Assembly: GCA_934644965.1 (NCBI GenBank)
Contig: CAKUDG010000016.1
Span: forward strand, 1 to 64,000
Source of the DNA: an uncultured Victivallales bacterium
Lineage (GTDB): Bacteria; Verrucomicrobiota; Lentisphaeria; Victivallales; UBA1829
DNA length: 64,000 nucleotides
Direction: 5' to 3'
In this document: one piece after another, positions 25,922 to 34,062 of the stretch
How the letters are laid out: every line of letters starts with the position of its first letter
Position numbering within the stretch: the stretch's first letter is position 1
Position numbers and translations under genes: made by a program
Notes under the pieces: generated by a model
Seen by the model: the letters and a program-made list of their open reading frames with translations, nothing else
Told to the model about the DNA's origin: nothing
Databases searched by the model: none

Positions 25922-26956
25922 TCAGCGGGGGATCGTTCCTGAGCGGAGGAACTCGTCCATCCGTTTGTTGACGGGCCACTGGCGGTTTCCGGAGCAGCGG
26001 GTGATTTCTTTTTTCAGTCCCTCGTAAAGCGGAGTGAGATCTTCCTGACTCATGTTGGCGGCGGCCAGAATTTTGGAGTTGTCCATGATCCGCGCGAAGA
26101 GACGGTCGTATTCCAGCTGCCATCGTGCATGGAGGGCAAAGGGATCGGGATTGAGAAGGCGCAGATAGTCCTCCTTGTCGATCCAGACGCTTTTCAGCTG
26201 ACAGATGTCCTTGTAGTAATCGGCGATTTCCCCCCAGGTGTGGTGTTCCGCGGTGGAGACGGTATAGCTTTCCCCGCAGGCGCTTTCCTGAAAGAGAAGG
26301 GAGGCGATCATCCGGGCGACATCGCCCGCCCAGCTCATCGTCGCAGGGACGTTCCTGGCCTGTTCGGGGAGAGGGACGGCTTTCCCGGCAAAGGCGCGCC
26401 CGACTGTGTCGGGCGCTTCCAGCGTCACAAGCTGATAGCGGAGAAAGGAATATGTGACTGCGGGGCGAAGAATGCTCCAGTTCTTCCGGGGAAGACTGTG
26501 AAGAATGTTTTCACCGCGGGCCTTGTAGATGCAGTAGTCGTCGGAATTGCGCAGCATGGGGTTGTCGGACCAGTCGATCAGGCGCGGGGAACTTTCCTTC
26601 ACCGGATGTTCCGCGTCCCCGTAGACTCTGTAGCTGGAGAGGTAGAGATAATGATCCGTATGTGCGGAGAGCAGGGGGAGAAAGTATGTGATCTGGGAAG
26701 TCGGGTAGATCAGAAAGTCGATGATTCCGTCATACGCATTTTCGAGCAGACGGGTCAGATGTTCCGGGTTTTTGGCGTCGAGCCGATGGAATTTCACGTT
26801 CGGGAGCTCGGGATTGTCCGGCTCATCCATGGCGACGGCGTCGACCCGGTATTCGCGCTCCGCCAGAAGCGGGACCAGATAACGCCCCATGGCGCCTGTC
26901 GCTCCGAGAACCAGCACTTTCCTGCAACGGGATGTCTTCTGCTTCTGTTTCATCAT
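25922..26956 (-). CDS. NAD-dependent epimerase/dehydratase (extended SDR)
   Basis: A 344-residue Rossmann-fold protein. VLVLGATGAMGRYLVPLL is the NAD(P)-binding glycine motif, YLSSYRVYG carries the catalytic Ser region, and YCIYKARGE supplies the YxxxK pair. The substrate is probably a nucleotide sugar or sugar derivative, but cannot be specified. The start is placed at ATG 26956 (MMKQKQK), with AAAGGAA about 11 bases upstream; the longer in-frame extension to 27046 is Lys/Pro-rich and not family-like. Confidence 0.85.
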   Translation of the reverse strand: MMKQKQKTSRCRKVLVLGATGAMGRYLVPLLAEREYRVDAVAMDEPDNPELPNVKFHRLDAKNPEHLTRLLENAYDGIIDFLIYPTSQITYFLPLLSAHTDHYLYLSSYRVYGDAEHPVKESSPRLIDWSDNPMLRNSDDYCIYKARGENILHSLPRKNWSILRPAVTYSFLRYQLVTLEAPDTVGRAFAGKAVPLPEQARNVPATMSWAGDVARMIASLLFQESACGESYTVSTAEHHTWGEIADYYKDICQLKSVWIDKEDYLRLLNPDPFALHARWQLEYDRLFARIMDNSKILAAANMSQEDLTPLYEGLKKEITRCSGNRQWPVNKRMDEFLRSGTIPR

Positions 26957-27088
26957 CTGGACTTGTGTTCCTTTCTTTGCCGCCGGAATGGGCGGAGTTT
27001 TTTTCCTGATTGTCGGGAGGCATTGTTTTTTTCCCGGTTTCCGCACTCTTTGCCTTGGCTCTTTTCCTTCCGCCTGTTTCGAGGAGCC

Positions 27089-28117
27089 TCAGGGAGAGGC
27101 GGTGAAAATTCCTTCCTTCCGGTCTTCCGGGAATCCCCGGCAGAGGTGTCCGAGAATCCGGACACGTCCGTCATACGCGAGATTCCAGTCCCCGGTCCGG
27201 GAACTGAGCACCACGGCGGCGAAGCCGTTTTCCGGATCCACGCAGAGACTCTGCCCCGTGAATCCGGAGTGGTAGACCGTTTGAGTGGAAAGTCCCCGGG
27301 GCCGATGCTCTGCGGACATGTCCCATCCGAAACTGCGTCTCGCTCCGTTTTTTTCAAAGGAACACGTGAGCATGAGCCGATAGTATTCCGGCGGGAAACA
27401 TTCCCGGCGGAGGAGGTCTCCTGCAAACAGGAGCAGATCCGCCGCGGTGGAAAAACAGCTCCCGCTCCCGAGCGGCCTCTTGTAGCGGAAACAGACTTCA
27501 TCGTTATGCTGTCCCGGCGGGCGGTTCGGTTCCCAGTGTTCCACCTCATGCGGGCCGTCTCCGGGCGGATCCCAGGTGCTGCTGAGCATCCCGAGCGGCT
27601 TCCAGATCCGTTCCCGCGCCAGAGTCCCCAGGTCCGTTCCGGAGAGGCGTTCGGCGATTTTCCCGAGAAGAATGTAGTTGGAACAGGCGTATTCAAACGC
27701 TTCCCCGCGCGGACGGACCGGGAGTTTCCGGAAGAGTTTTTCATCAAACACGGCAGGATCACCGGATAGATACGGCTTGCTGTTGTCGAACCCGGACGCA
27801 TGGACGGCCAGATCGCGCACGGTGACAGCACAGTTCTTCCCCAGAATGTGTTCCGGGAGATATTCCGTGAACGGCGCATCGGGATCCAGCCTGCCCTCCG
27901 CCGCGAGCATGGAACAGCATGCGGCGGTAAAGACTTTCCCGACGGAAGCGATGTCAAAACGCGATTCCGCCGTCATCGGACATTCGGATCCGCTGACGCG
28001 CTGCTTCCCCACTGCGGTGATTTCTCCCCCCGCCGTCCCGAACACCATTCCCTGAACCAGTCCCTCTTCCATCTGCTTCCAGGCTTCACGGACGGCATTT
28101 TCAAGCGCTCTGTTCAT
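27089..28117 (-). CDS. Serine beta-lactamase-like hydrolase (class C/S12 fold)
   Basis: A 342-residue member of the beta-lactamase/penicillin-binding-protein-like hydrolases. The SxxK motif is SVGK within FDIASVGKVFTAACCSML, and the third motif is HSG within VYHSGFTGQS. At the second motif, usually Tyr-x-Asn, the sequence reads Tyr-Ala-Cys (YACSNYILLG), so the Asn is replaced or shifted. There is no signal peptide, which argues against a secreted resistance enzyme and for an intracellular esterase or peptidase. It sits in a run of leftward accessory sugar genes. Confidence 0.85.
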   Translation of the reverse strand: MNRALENAVREAWKQMEEGLVQGMVFGTAGGEITAVGKQRVSGSECPMTAESRFDIASVGKVFTAACCSMLAAEGRLDPDAPFTEYLPEHILGKNCAVTVRDLAVHASGFDNSKPYLSGDPAVFDEKLFRKLPVRPRGEAFEYACSNYILLGKIAERLSGTDLGTLARERIWKPLGMLSSTWDPPGDGPHEVEHWEPNRPPGQHNDEVCFRYKRPLGSGSCFSTAADLLLFAGDLLRRECFPPEYYRLMLTCSFEKNGARRSFGWDMSAEHRPRGLSTQTVYHSGFTGQSLCVDPENGFAAVVLSSRTGDWNLAYDGRVRILGHLCRGFPEDRKEGIFTASP

Positions 28118-28332
28118 CGTTTCTGCATGTCCTTTCCGTTGTTTGCAGGATTGGATTGAATGGAGTCCCGTTTCCGTTTTTTTCTTCCGGATTCCGGTCC
28201 TGATTCCTCCTTCTCTTGTGCTCTGCTTTCTTTTTTCATCATACGCATGCGTTTTTTTCTTTATTCCGGGCTTCTTTTCCGCGATGCGCTTCCGGTCTGC
28301 GCAAAGGAGGACTTATCCAGGAAGGAATGGCC

Positions 28333-29106
28333 TCAGCAGGGGAGATGGTTCATAAAAGTCTTCAGTGAACGGATGGTCGGCTGCGTCATCAGCGAGGCGG
28401 CCCTGTACTCGTGCACGCCGAAGACCACCGAACAGCCGAAGACCGCACCCAGAAAACGGTGCTGACGGCTCCAGGAACCGTTGCAGAGATGAATGAAGGG
28501 AGTCTTCATTTCCCGCTTCAGCAGCAGTGTTGTCCGGATCGCCTCCAGGAATTCCTCCTCGCTGTTGACTCCCGTGACGATTTTCACGATATCGGCCCCC
28601 CGTTTTTCCTGGCATCGGAGGTGTTCGAGCACCTCCTCCGCGCTCCGTGCCTGCCCCATGTGGGAGGACATCACCACCCGGGCCCCCAGCGAATGGATCT
28701 GTTCAATGAGCTTCTCCTGTTTCGCGACGGCCGCGGGGTCATGCGTCAGTTCAAAGGGCGAGGGATCATACAAGTCTCCCATCACATCGATCACATCCGC
28801 GCCCGCCCTGGCGGCGTCGAGCAGGAAACTCTGTCTTTCCTCGTCCTTTCCTCCAAGCCACTGGTCGTTCCGGTAGAGGATGAACATGAAAGGAAGGCGG
28901 ACTTCATTCATCATCCGGCGGAACTGCTCTTCCGTACGGAATTCCGGGGGGAGTTTCCCGAGTTCGACGGCGATGCCGTCGGCGCCGTCAAATTCCGCGT
29001 TGCGCGCGTCCGCGATGATTTCCTCCGGAGTTGCTCCGCCTGTCAGCAGAAAGACAGCCGCCCTGCTCCGTGAAAAAGACGGAATCCCTGTTTCATTCTT
29101 CCACAT
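28333..29106 (-). CDS. Type I 3-dehydroquinate dehydratase-like protein
   Basis: A 257-residue TIM-barrel protein with the type I dehydroquinase plan. The Schiff-base lysine lies in ADIVKIVTGV, the catalytic His in VVMSSHMGQ, and the C-terminal AVFGCSVVFG stretch with a following Gln matches AroD. The Glu in AroD's FRxxxEGG segment is not conserved: here the segment reads YRNDQWLGGKDEER. It overlaps the 3' end of the upstream Gfo/Idh gene by 14 bases, so the pair is an operon. Context favours a catabolic role (quinate, inositol or oxidised sugar) over aromatic biosynthesis, but this is inference. Confidence 0.75.
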   Translation of the reverse strand: MWKNETGIPSFSRSRAAVFLLTGGATPEEIIADARNAEFDGADGIAVELGKLPPEFRTEEQFRRMMNEVRLPFMFILYRNDQWLGGKDEERQSFLLDAARAGADVIDVMGDLYDPSPFELTHDPAAVAKQEKLIEQIHSLGARVVMSSHMGQARSAEEVLEHLRCQEKRGADIVKIVTGVNSEEEFLEAIRTTLLLKREMKTPFIHLCNGSWSRQHRFLGAVFGCSVVFGVHEYRAASLMTQPTIRSLKTFMNHLPC

Positions 29107-30262
29107 TTCCCGGCACTCCTTTCCCTTTACAGCCCGTATTTTCTTTTTTCCGCTTTTCTTTTTCCGCAGATCCGGAACGGATTTTCATCCCGTCCGGCGG
29201 AAAAGTTTTTTCTTTCATTCCCTCTTCCTCTGCTCCGTGTCCGGTGAGAGGACGGATCCCGGAGGCCGCCAGAAGCACCTCATGGACCAGGAGATCCTGT
29301 TCCGGAGGCCATGGAGCGGAGATTTCTCCGCGGATCAGGGAAGCGAATTCCAGGAGCTGTTCCTCATAACGGTTCCGGCGCGGGGGGAAGTGGATGGAAT
29401 GAATGCCGGAGGGGTACTCTTCGTTTCCTCCGGCAAGCGCCAGAGTCATTTCGAGAGTCTTTCCGTCAAAACGTTCGAGGGGGGATAGTTCGATCCATCC
29501 TCCGGTTCCGGAAATCTTGAGACGCCGGTGATTCAATCCGTCGTACTCTCTGCTGCAGCAGCGGATTACGACCGTGGCGCAGGGATACTCCAGAACCGCA
29601 AGCGCGTTGTTACACGGCGCGGGGGGGCAGGTGCCCGAAGTGGATTTCAAAAACGGCGTCACCCGTTCCGGAGCCCCCAGGACCGATACGGCGAAATCAA
29701 TCAGATGACATCCCAGATTGAACATGATGCCGCCCGGAAGCTGTCCCAGATAAAGCTGGTAGGGATCTCCTCCGTAGTCATGGCTCATGTCCGCCTCGAT
29801 TTCGAAGACGTTTCCAAGCCAGCCTTTCCGGAGCGTTTCCCGGCAGAAAGCGAATGCCGGATTCCCACGGAACATATATCCCATCTGAAGAGGAAGATTT
29901 TTTGTTCTGCAAGCGGACAGTAGAGTTCGGAAGGCTTCCAGATCCTCTCCGGGGGGTTTGTCCAGATGCATCGGAAGATTCCGCTCCGTGCAGAGCAGGG
30001 CGGCGGGAACGAGATCGTTGTTCGGGGTTTCGATCAGAACGCCTTCGATGGAGGGATCCTGAAGGAGATCGTCCATGGTCAGGCGCGGGAGTCCCTTGAA
30101 GGGGTCCATCCATCCGGGGAATTTGGGGGAGCTGCTTGCCGTGTCGTCGACCACTCCGGCAATGTCATAGACATCCTCCAGAAGACGCAGCGTTTCCATT
30201 TTCCCCGCAGCGTGTTCATGAGACATCCCGATCTGTACGATTCTGATGCGGCGTTTCCTCAT
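29093..30262 (-). CDS. Gfo/Idh/MocA-family oxidoreductase
   Basis: A 389-residue NAD(P)-dependent sugar or polyol dehydrogenase. The N-terminal Rossmann fold begins at RIRIVQIGMSHEH, and the family motif with the catalytic-site Lys reads MHLDKPPGEDLEAF (usual EKP replaced by DKP). GGIMFNLGCHLIDFAV is the conserved GG..x..GxHxxD segment. The last ~50 residues are Lys/Glu-rich and extra to the family. ATG 30262 is chosen (GGGAA upstream); extension to 30337 would enter the operator region. It is divergent from a LacI-type regulator. Confidence 0.9.
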   Translation of the reverse strand: MRKRRIRIVQIGMSHEHAAGKMETLRLLEDVYDIAGVVDDTASSSPKFPGWMDPFKGLPRLTMDDLLQDPSIEGVLIETPNNDLVPAALLCTERNLPMHLDKPPGEDLEAFRTLLSACRTKNLPLQMGYMFRGNPAFAFCRETLRKGWLGNVFEIEADMSHDYGGDPYQLYLGQLPGGIMFNLGCHLIDFAVSVLGAPERVTPFLKSTSGTCPPAPCNNALAVLEYPCATVVIRCCSREYDGLNHRRLKISGTGGWIELSPLERFDGKTLEMTLALAGGNEEYPSGIHSIHFPPRRNRYEEQLLEFASLIRGEISAPWPPEQDLLVHEVLLAASGIRPLTGHGAEEEGMKEKTFPPDGMKIRSGSAEKEKRKKENTGCKGKGVPGNVEE

Positions 30263-30351
30263 TGCAGTTCCCAGTTTCTCAGTAGTTCCTGTTTCGGATT
30301 TCCGGAGAACAATAAGGGGAAACGCCGCTCCCTTCAAGAGCTTAAAATTCC

Positions 30352-30397
30352 TTTTTATGAAAAGATGCAGGCAAATGAAGACTTGTTTTCATAAAAA
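30352..30397. promoter_or_regulatory. Inverted repeat, candidate LacI-family operator
   Basis: Two perfect 12-base arms, TTTTTATGAAAA (30352-30363) and TTTTCATAAAAA (30386-30397), with centres 34 bases apart, lie between the divergent Gfo/Idh and lacI-type genes. Each arm is itself nearly palindromic, as expected for a regulator half-site or a pair of operators. Confidence 0.5.
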
Positions 30398-30442
30398 AGA
30401 ATTTTATATTGAAAACGTGTCATGAACAAGGGAGATCTGGCG

Positions 30443-31423
30443 ATGAAAATTCAGGAGATGGCAAAACTGGCGGGGGTTTCTCCGTCGACGGTGTCGAGGG
30501 TCTTTTCCAATCATCGGAATGTAAGCGGCGAAGTCCGGGAACGTGTTTTTGCGCTGGCGAGGGCGCACGGTTATCATCCCCGTCTGACTGGCAAGCAGCG
30601 CAATGTGGTCATTGTGACCCCATACAACTCTGTCTATCCGGTGCAGAGCTGTGTGGACATGCTGCTCATGGCATTGACTCAGGCTCTTCCCCTGCGCGGA
30701 TTCCGGGTGGAAATCCTTCCGGTAAACAATCTGGAACGTCTGAACAACATTCAGTTCTGTGCTGCCGCTGCAATCGGGGTGGAGCAGAGGGATTTCCCGG
30801 AGTGGGCGGAACACTTTGCCGCTCCGCTGCTCATTCTGGACAGGAGTCCGGGGAAGGCGCAGGAAAATGTTTTTTTTGTCCATTCGGATGAAAAACAGGG
30901 AATGGAAACGGCCGTTGCGCATCTCCGCGACTGCGGCTGCCGGAAAATCGGCTGCCTGATTCATGGAACGGACGACTGTGGAAATGCCGCCATCCGCAGA
31001 AAGGCGATCCTGGAGGCGTTGAATCAATATGCGTTTCCTGCGGAGGAGCGTCTGGTCTGTTTTACCGGGACCGGCTCTGATGCCTATGTGGAACTGACGG
31101 GAAAGATGTTGCGTTACGGAGTGGACGCCTTTTTTTGTCCCGGAGGAAATGCGGGGATCGTTCTGCCTTATGCTCTCTCGCTTTACAACCGGAAAATTCC
31201 AGAGGACATTTCCCTGATCGCTTCCGAACAGACTTTTTATTCCCGATTCGCGGTTCCTCCGCAGACAACGATTACTCAGGACTATCCCGGTCTTGCGGAT
31301 GCGGTCTGTTCACTGATTGAAAATCTCCTCGACAACCGGAAGGATGTTGTTTTGAGGGAAACGGTTCTTCCCTATCGTCTGATCGTGAGGGAGAGTGTTT
31401 CTGCTGGTGTCATTCAGAAATAA
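30443..31423 (+). CDS. LacI-family transcriptional regulator
   Basis: A 326-residue regulator. The N-terminal helix-turn-helix reads IQEMAKLAGVSPSTVSRVFS, followed by the hinge region and a periplasmic-binding-protein-like sensor domain (NVVIVTPYNSVYP onward). ATG 30443 is chosen over ATG 30422 because AAGGGAG lies 8 bases upstream. It is divergent from the Gfo/Idh-dehydroquinase-like operon and the likely regulator of it; the inducer is unknown. It ends at a family A hairpin repeat and is convergent with tonB. Confidence 0.93.
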   Translation: MKIQEMAKLAGVSPSTVSRVFSNHRNVSGEVRERVFALARAHGYHPRLTGKQRNVVIVTPYNSVYPVQSCVDMLLMALTQALPLRGFRVEILPVNNLERLNNIQFCAAAAIGVEQRDFPEWAEHFAAPLLILDRSPGKAQENVFFVHSDEKQGMETAVAHLRDCGCRKIGCLIHGTDDCGNAAIRRKAILEALNQYAFPAEERLVCFTGTGSDAYVELTGKMLRYGVDAFFCPGGNAGIVLPYALSLYNRKIPEDISLIASEQTFYSRFAVPPQTTITQDYPGLADAVCSLIENLLDNRKDVVLRETVLPYRLIVRESVSAGVIQK

Positions 31424-31431
31424 ATAAAAAA

Positions 31432-31502
31432 ACGGCAGGCTTGCCTGCCGGGTGCAGGAGATGCAATCCTGCCGGGGAGTATGAGGGCGAGGAGCCCTCA
31501 TG
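31432..31502 (+). repeat. Triple-hairpin repeat, family A, copy 3
   Basis: The reverse complement of copies 1 and 2, but again oriented downstream of its gene (the LacI-type gene). The stems are intact while the loops differ: TT replaces GAC in the GGCAGGC stem-loop and GG replaces GC in the GAGGGC stem-loop. It is followed by a T-rich run at 31503-31531. Confidence 0.9.
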
Positions 31503-31541
31503 TTTTTTATTTTTATTTATTTTATTTTTTTACCTCCGGGG

Positions 31542-31576
31542 CCAGCGTTTCGCCGCTGGACTGCGACAAGGTCGCT
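31542..31576 (-). repeat. Double-hairpin repeat, family B, copy 2
   Basis: On the minus strand it reads GCGACCTTGTCGC then CCAGCGGCGAAACGCTGG, two clean stem-loops, starting within a few bases of the tonB stop codon. It matches the element at 1-32. With copy 3 of family A it forms a back-to-back pair between convergent genes. Confidence 0.75.
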
Positions 31577-31580
31577 GAAA

Positions 31581-32513
31581 TTATTTTACCCTGAGAGTAA
31601 TCGTCAGAGTCATTGCTTTGGGCGGTGCGGGAAGCACCTTGACTTTGCGGATCAATTCCTCAACAGAAGCATCCATGGCGGGAATACCGGACTTTTCCCG
31701 AATCTGGGCGGACTGAATCCTGCCGTCCGCCGTAATCTGGAAGACAACATCGACCGCAAGATCCGTTCTGCCTTCAAGCAGTCTGGAAGAAGGCTGATTC
31801 CATTGAGGATGAAGAAAATCCTGAACTTTTTTGTAATATTTTTCCAAATCACTGATGGTCACGTCCCCCCTGGGGCCGCCCCCGCCGCCGGCGGGGAGAG
31901 AGTTCCTTCCCAGATTGCGGAGCATATCGGCATATTCCCGGTTTCTCCGTGCCGTTTCCCTTGCCGCGGAAGAATTGACTGCGGATCGATTGGAAACAAC
32001 CCGTTTTCTGCTGATGGTGATGTCTTCAGGCCGAAGCATCCGCCTTTTTGGCTTTTCCGTTTTTCTGGGCTGAGTTGTCTTTTCCGGCTGTTTCGCAGGG
32101 GGCGGAGGAGGAACGGCCTGCGCTTTTTTCGTCGGCTCAGGCTCCGGTTCGGGTTCCGGTTCGGGTTCCGGTTCGGGCGGAGGGGGAACGGGCAGATCCG
32201 GCACATCAGGAATCTCCGTCGGCAAATCGGGAACGGAGGGAATCTCCGAAAGAGGCTCGGGATCCGGATTGGGGACAGGATTGTCCGCCGACGGATGATA
32301 GGACGGTGAATCAAATTCATTCGGAGGACTGTCCACCAGCGAGACCTTCATCACCGCCACAGGCGGATCAAAATATTCCCACAGCGCCAGAAAAAGCAGC
32401 GGACAGAAGACCAGAGCACAGTGCAGGGCAAAGACCCCGCCTGCAATCAGGCATTTTGTCCGCCGTCCGAGATAGGAATCGGCATTGTTTCCTCCGGGAT
32501 CCGTCCTGAACAT
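31581..32513 (-). CDS. tonB: TonB/TolA-type energy transducer
   Basis: A 310-residue periplasm-spanning protein: one N-terminal membrane helix (CLIAGGVFALHCALVFCPLLF), a long Pro-rich linker with repeated PEPEPEP, a Lys/Arg-rich segment, and a C-terminal TonB_C domain (VVFQITADGRIQSAQIREKSG). With ExbB and ExbD it should transmit proton-motive force to outer-membrane transporters. ATG 32513 is favoured; the longer frame would start at a TTG (32576). A TolA role cannot be excluded, but no tolB or pal is present. Confidence 0.88.
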   Translation of the reverse strand: MFRTDPGGNNADSYLGRRTKCLIAGGVFALHCALVFCPLLFLALWEYFDPPVAVMKVSLVDSPPNEFDSPSYHPSADNPVPNPDPEPLSEIPSVPDLPTEIPDVPDLPVPPPPEPEPEPEPEPEPEPTKKAQAVPPPPPAKQPEKTTQPRKTEKPKRRMLRPEDITISRKRVVSNRSAVNSSAARETARRNREYADMLRNLGRNSLPAGGGGGPRGDVTISDLEKYYKKVQDFLHPQWNQPSSRLLEGRTDLAVDVVFQITADGRIQSAQIREKSGIPAMDASVEELIRKVKVLPAPPKAMTLTITLRVK

Positions 32514-32718
32514 GGATTTTTCATCCGCTCCGTTGTTTTTCCGTTGTTTTCCGTTTTCTGAATCCGGACATTTCAATACGGTTAATACGAGTTTCCCCGC
32601 CGCAAATAGCGTGCCCTTGTTTTCCCCTTCTCCGCATCAGGGATGAAAGAAAGAGAAGGGGCTTTTTTTCATCTTTCTCCTGAGAAACGATCCCGGAGGA
32701 AGGGCGGCTGCATCAGCG

Positions 32719-33129
32719 CTATTTTTCATCCTCGGTGACCAGCAGGATGTCATTGAAACCGGCCTTTTTCACCGCCCGCATCACATCTATGACGAGTCCG
32801 TAACGCAAATCTTTGTCTCCGCGCAGATAAATTTTGGAATTTTTCGAAAAAAGCGAACTTTTCATTTCCTCAAGACGGAGAATCAGCTGCTGGAGAGTCA
32901 GCGTTCTGTGTTCAAAAATGATTTCGCCCTTGCGGTTGATGTTGATGACTTTGGACTTTTCATCCGGCTTCATTTCGGAAGCCTTCATCTGCGGAGGGGA
33001 AACGTCGATGCTGTATTCGAGAATCGGCGCCGTAATCATGAAAATGATGAGCAGGAAGAAGAGCGTGTCGATCAGCGGGGTGACGTTGATCTGATCAAAG
33101 GAGACGGATGGAAATCTGCGTCTTGCCAT
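32719..33129 (-). CDS. exbD: ExbD/TolR biopolymer transport protein
   Basis: A 136-residue protein with a short cytoplasmic start, one membrane helix (LIDTLFFLLIIFMITAPIL) containing the essential Asp in NVTPLIDTLFFLL, and a periplasmic ExbD domain (INRKGEIIF, KIYLRGDKDLRYGLVIDVM). It is in the leftward operon exbB-exbD-tonB, 23 bases after exbB and about 200 bases before tonB. Confidence 0.95.
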   Translation of the reverse strand: MARRRFPSVSFDQINVTPLIDTLFFLLIIFMITAPILEYSIDVSPPQMKASEMKPDEKSKVININRKGEIIFEHRTLTLQQLILRLEEMKSSLFSKNSKIYLRGDKDLRYGLVIDVMRAVKKAGFNDILLVTEDEK

Positions 33130-33152
33130 GTCCGTGCGCTTTCCGTGAACGT

Positions 33153-33872
33153 TCAGTTGACACTGTCAAGCTGTTCAATTCTGAGACGGACCACGACTTC
33201 TTCCGTGAAATTGTCCAGATGCACGGTAATCCGTTTGATCAGAATCGTGATGATGTTGTATCCCACGAGTGAGGGAATGGCGACCAGCAGAGCCACCACC
33301 GTTGTCAGCAGCGCACCGCTGACTCCCGGGGCGAGCGTTCCGATTTCCGCCTTCCCCTGGATGGCGAGCTGAGTGAAAGAAAGCGTGATTCCCCACACGG
33401 TTCCGAAAAGTCCGAGGAAGGGAGACGCGCTCACCGCCGTGGCGAGAAACATCATTTTCGATTCCAGAAGCAGAATCTGGTCTGCCACGGCCTGTTCCAT
33501 GGATGCCCGGACCACTTCCAGTTCCACATCGTTCAAGGCCCGTCTTCCTCCTCCGGGCACTTCAAGATGCAGATTTTCAATCCGGTCGCAGGCCGCCGTA
33601 TAGACCTTTGCCGCGGGGGAGGGATTCCCCGCGGCGCGTTCCTTCAGCGCAAGGGGATTCCTTTTTTCGTTGAAAAGGCGGATGAATTCCACGGAGTCCT
33701 TCTTCGCCTTCTTCAGGCTGATTCCCTTTTCCAGCATGACCGTCCACGTGACGACCGAAAAAATCATCAGCAGCACGCAGATTCCCTGCCCCATCAGATC
33801 ACTGTGGCTGAAAGCGTAGTAAATTCCGCTCTGCGCAAGAAGCGGGTTCGCGACAAAATCTGGCAGCATCAT
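33153..33872 (-). CDS. exbB: ExbB/TolQ/MotA-family proton channel protein
   Basis: A 239-residue inner-membrane protein with three hydrophobic helices. The first is near residues 29-45 (GICVLLMIFSVVTWTVML). The conserved MotA_ExbB segment contains MMFLATAVSASPFLGLFGTVWGI and later LLTTVVALLVAIPSLVGYN. It forms the proton-conducting complex with ExbD that drives TonB. Start at ATG 33872 or the adjacent ATG 33869. Confidence 0.95.
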   Translation of the reverse strand: MMLPDFVANPLLAQSGIYYAFSHSDLMGQGICVLLMIFSVVTWTVMLEKGISLKKAKKDSVEFIRLFNEKRNPLALKERAAGNPSPAAKVYTAACDRIENLHLEVPGGGRRALNDVELEVVRASMEQAVADQILLLESKMMFLATAVSASPFLGLFGTVWGITLSFTQLAIQGKAEIGTLAPGVSGALLTTVVALLVAIPSLVGYNIITILIKRITVHLDNFTEEVVVRLRIEQLDSVN

Positions 33873-33954
33873 CAGAAACGTTCCCCGGTAAAATAAAATT
33901 CAGCTTGAAAGACAAAAAAAAAGCGAAAAGTATCCGTTGCTCGCGGAATTTACT

Positions 33955-33983
33955 TTGCCTTCCCGTATTTTTCAATATATATT
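33955..33983 (+). promoter_or_regulatory. Predicted promoter for the ROK kinase gene
   Basis: TTGCCT (33955-33960), 17-base spacer, TATATT (33978-33983). The predicted transcript would begin around 33990, immediately before the tandem repeat. Confidence 0.5.
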
Positions 33984-33992
33984 CCACATTTA

Positions 33993-34034
33993 TTGTGAAA
34001 CTAATGTTGTGAAACTAATGTTGTGAAACTAACA
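33993..34034 (+). repeat. Three tandem 14-base repeats in the ROK gene leader
   Basis: Unit TTGTGAAACTAATG repeated at 33993-34006, 34007-34020 and 34021-34034; the third differs only in its last two bases. It lies between the predicted promoter and ATG 34063. Confidence 0.9.
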
Positions 34035-34062
34035 ATCCATCTTTACAGGAGAACTGGAAAGT

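Noticed and set aside
31859..32320. Arg/Pro-rich frame within tonB
   Set aside because: It is an alternative reading of the repetitive PEPEPEP coding region.
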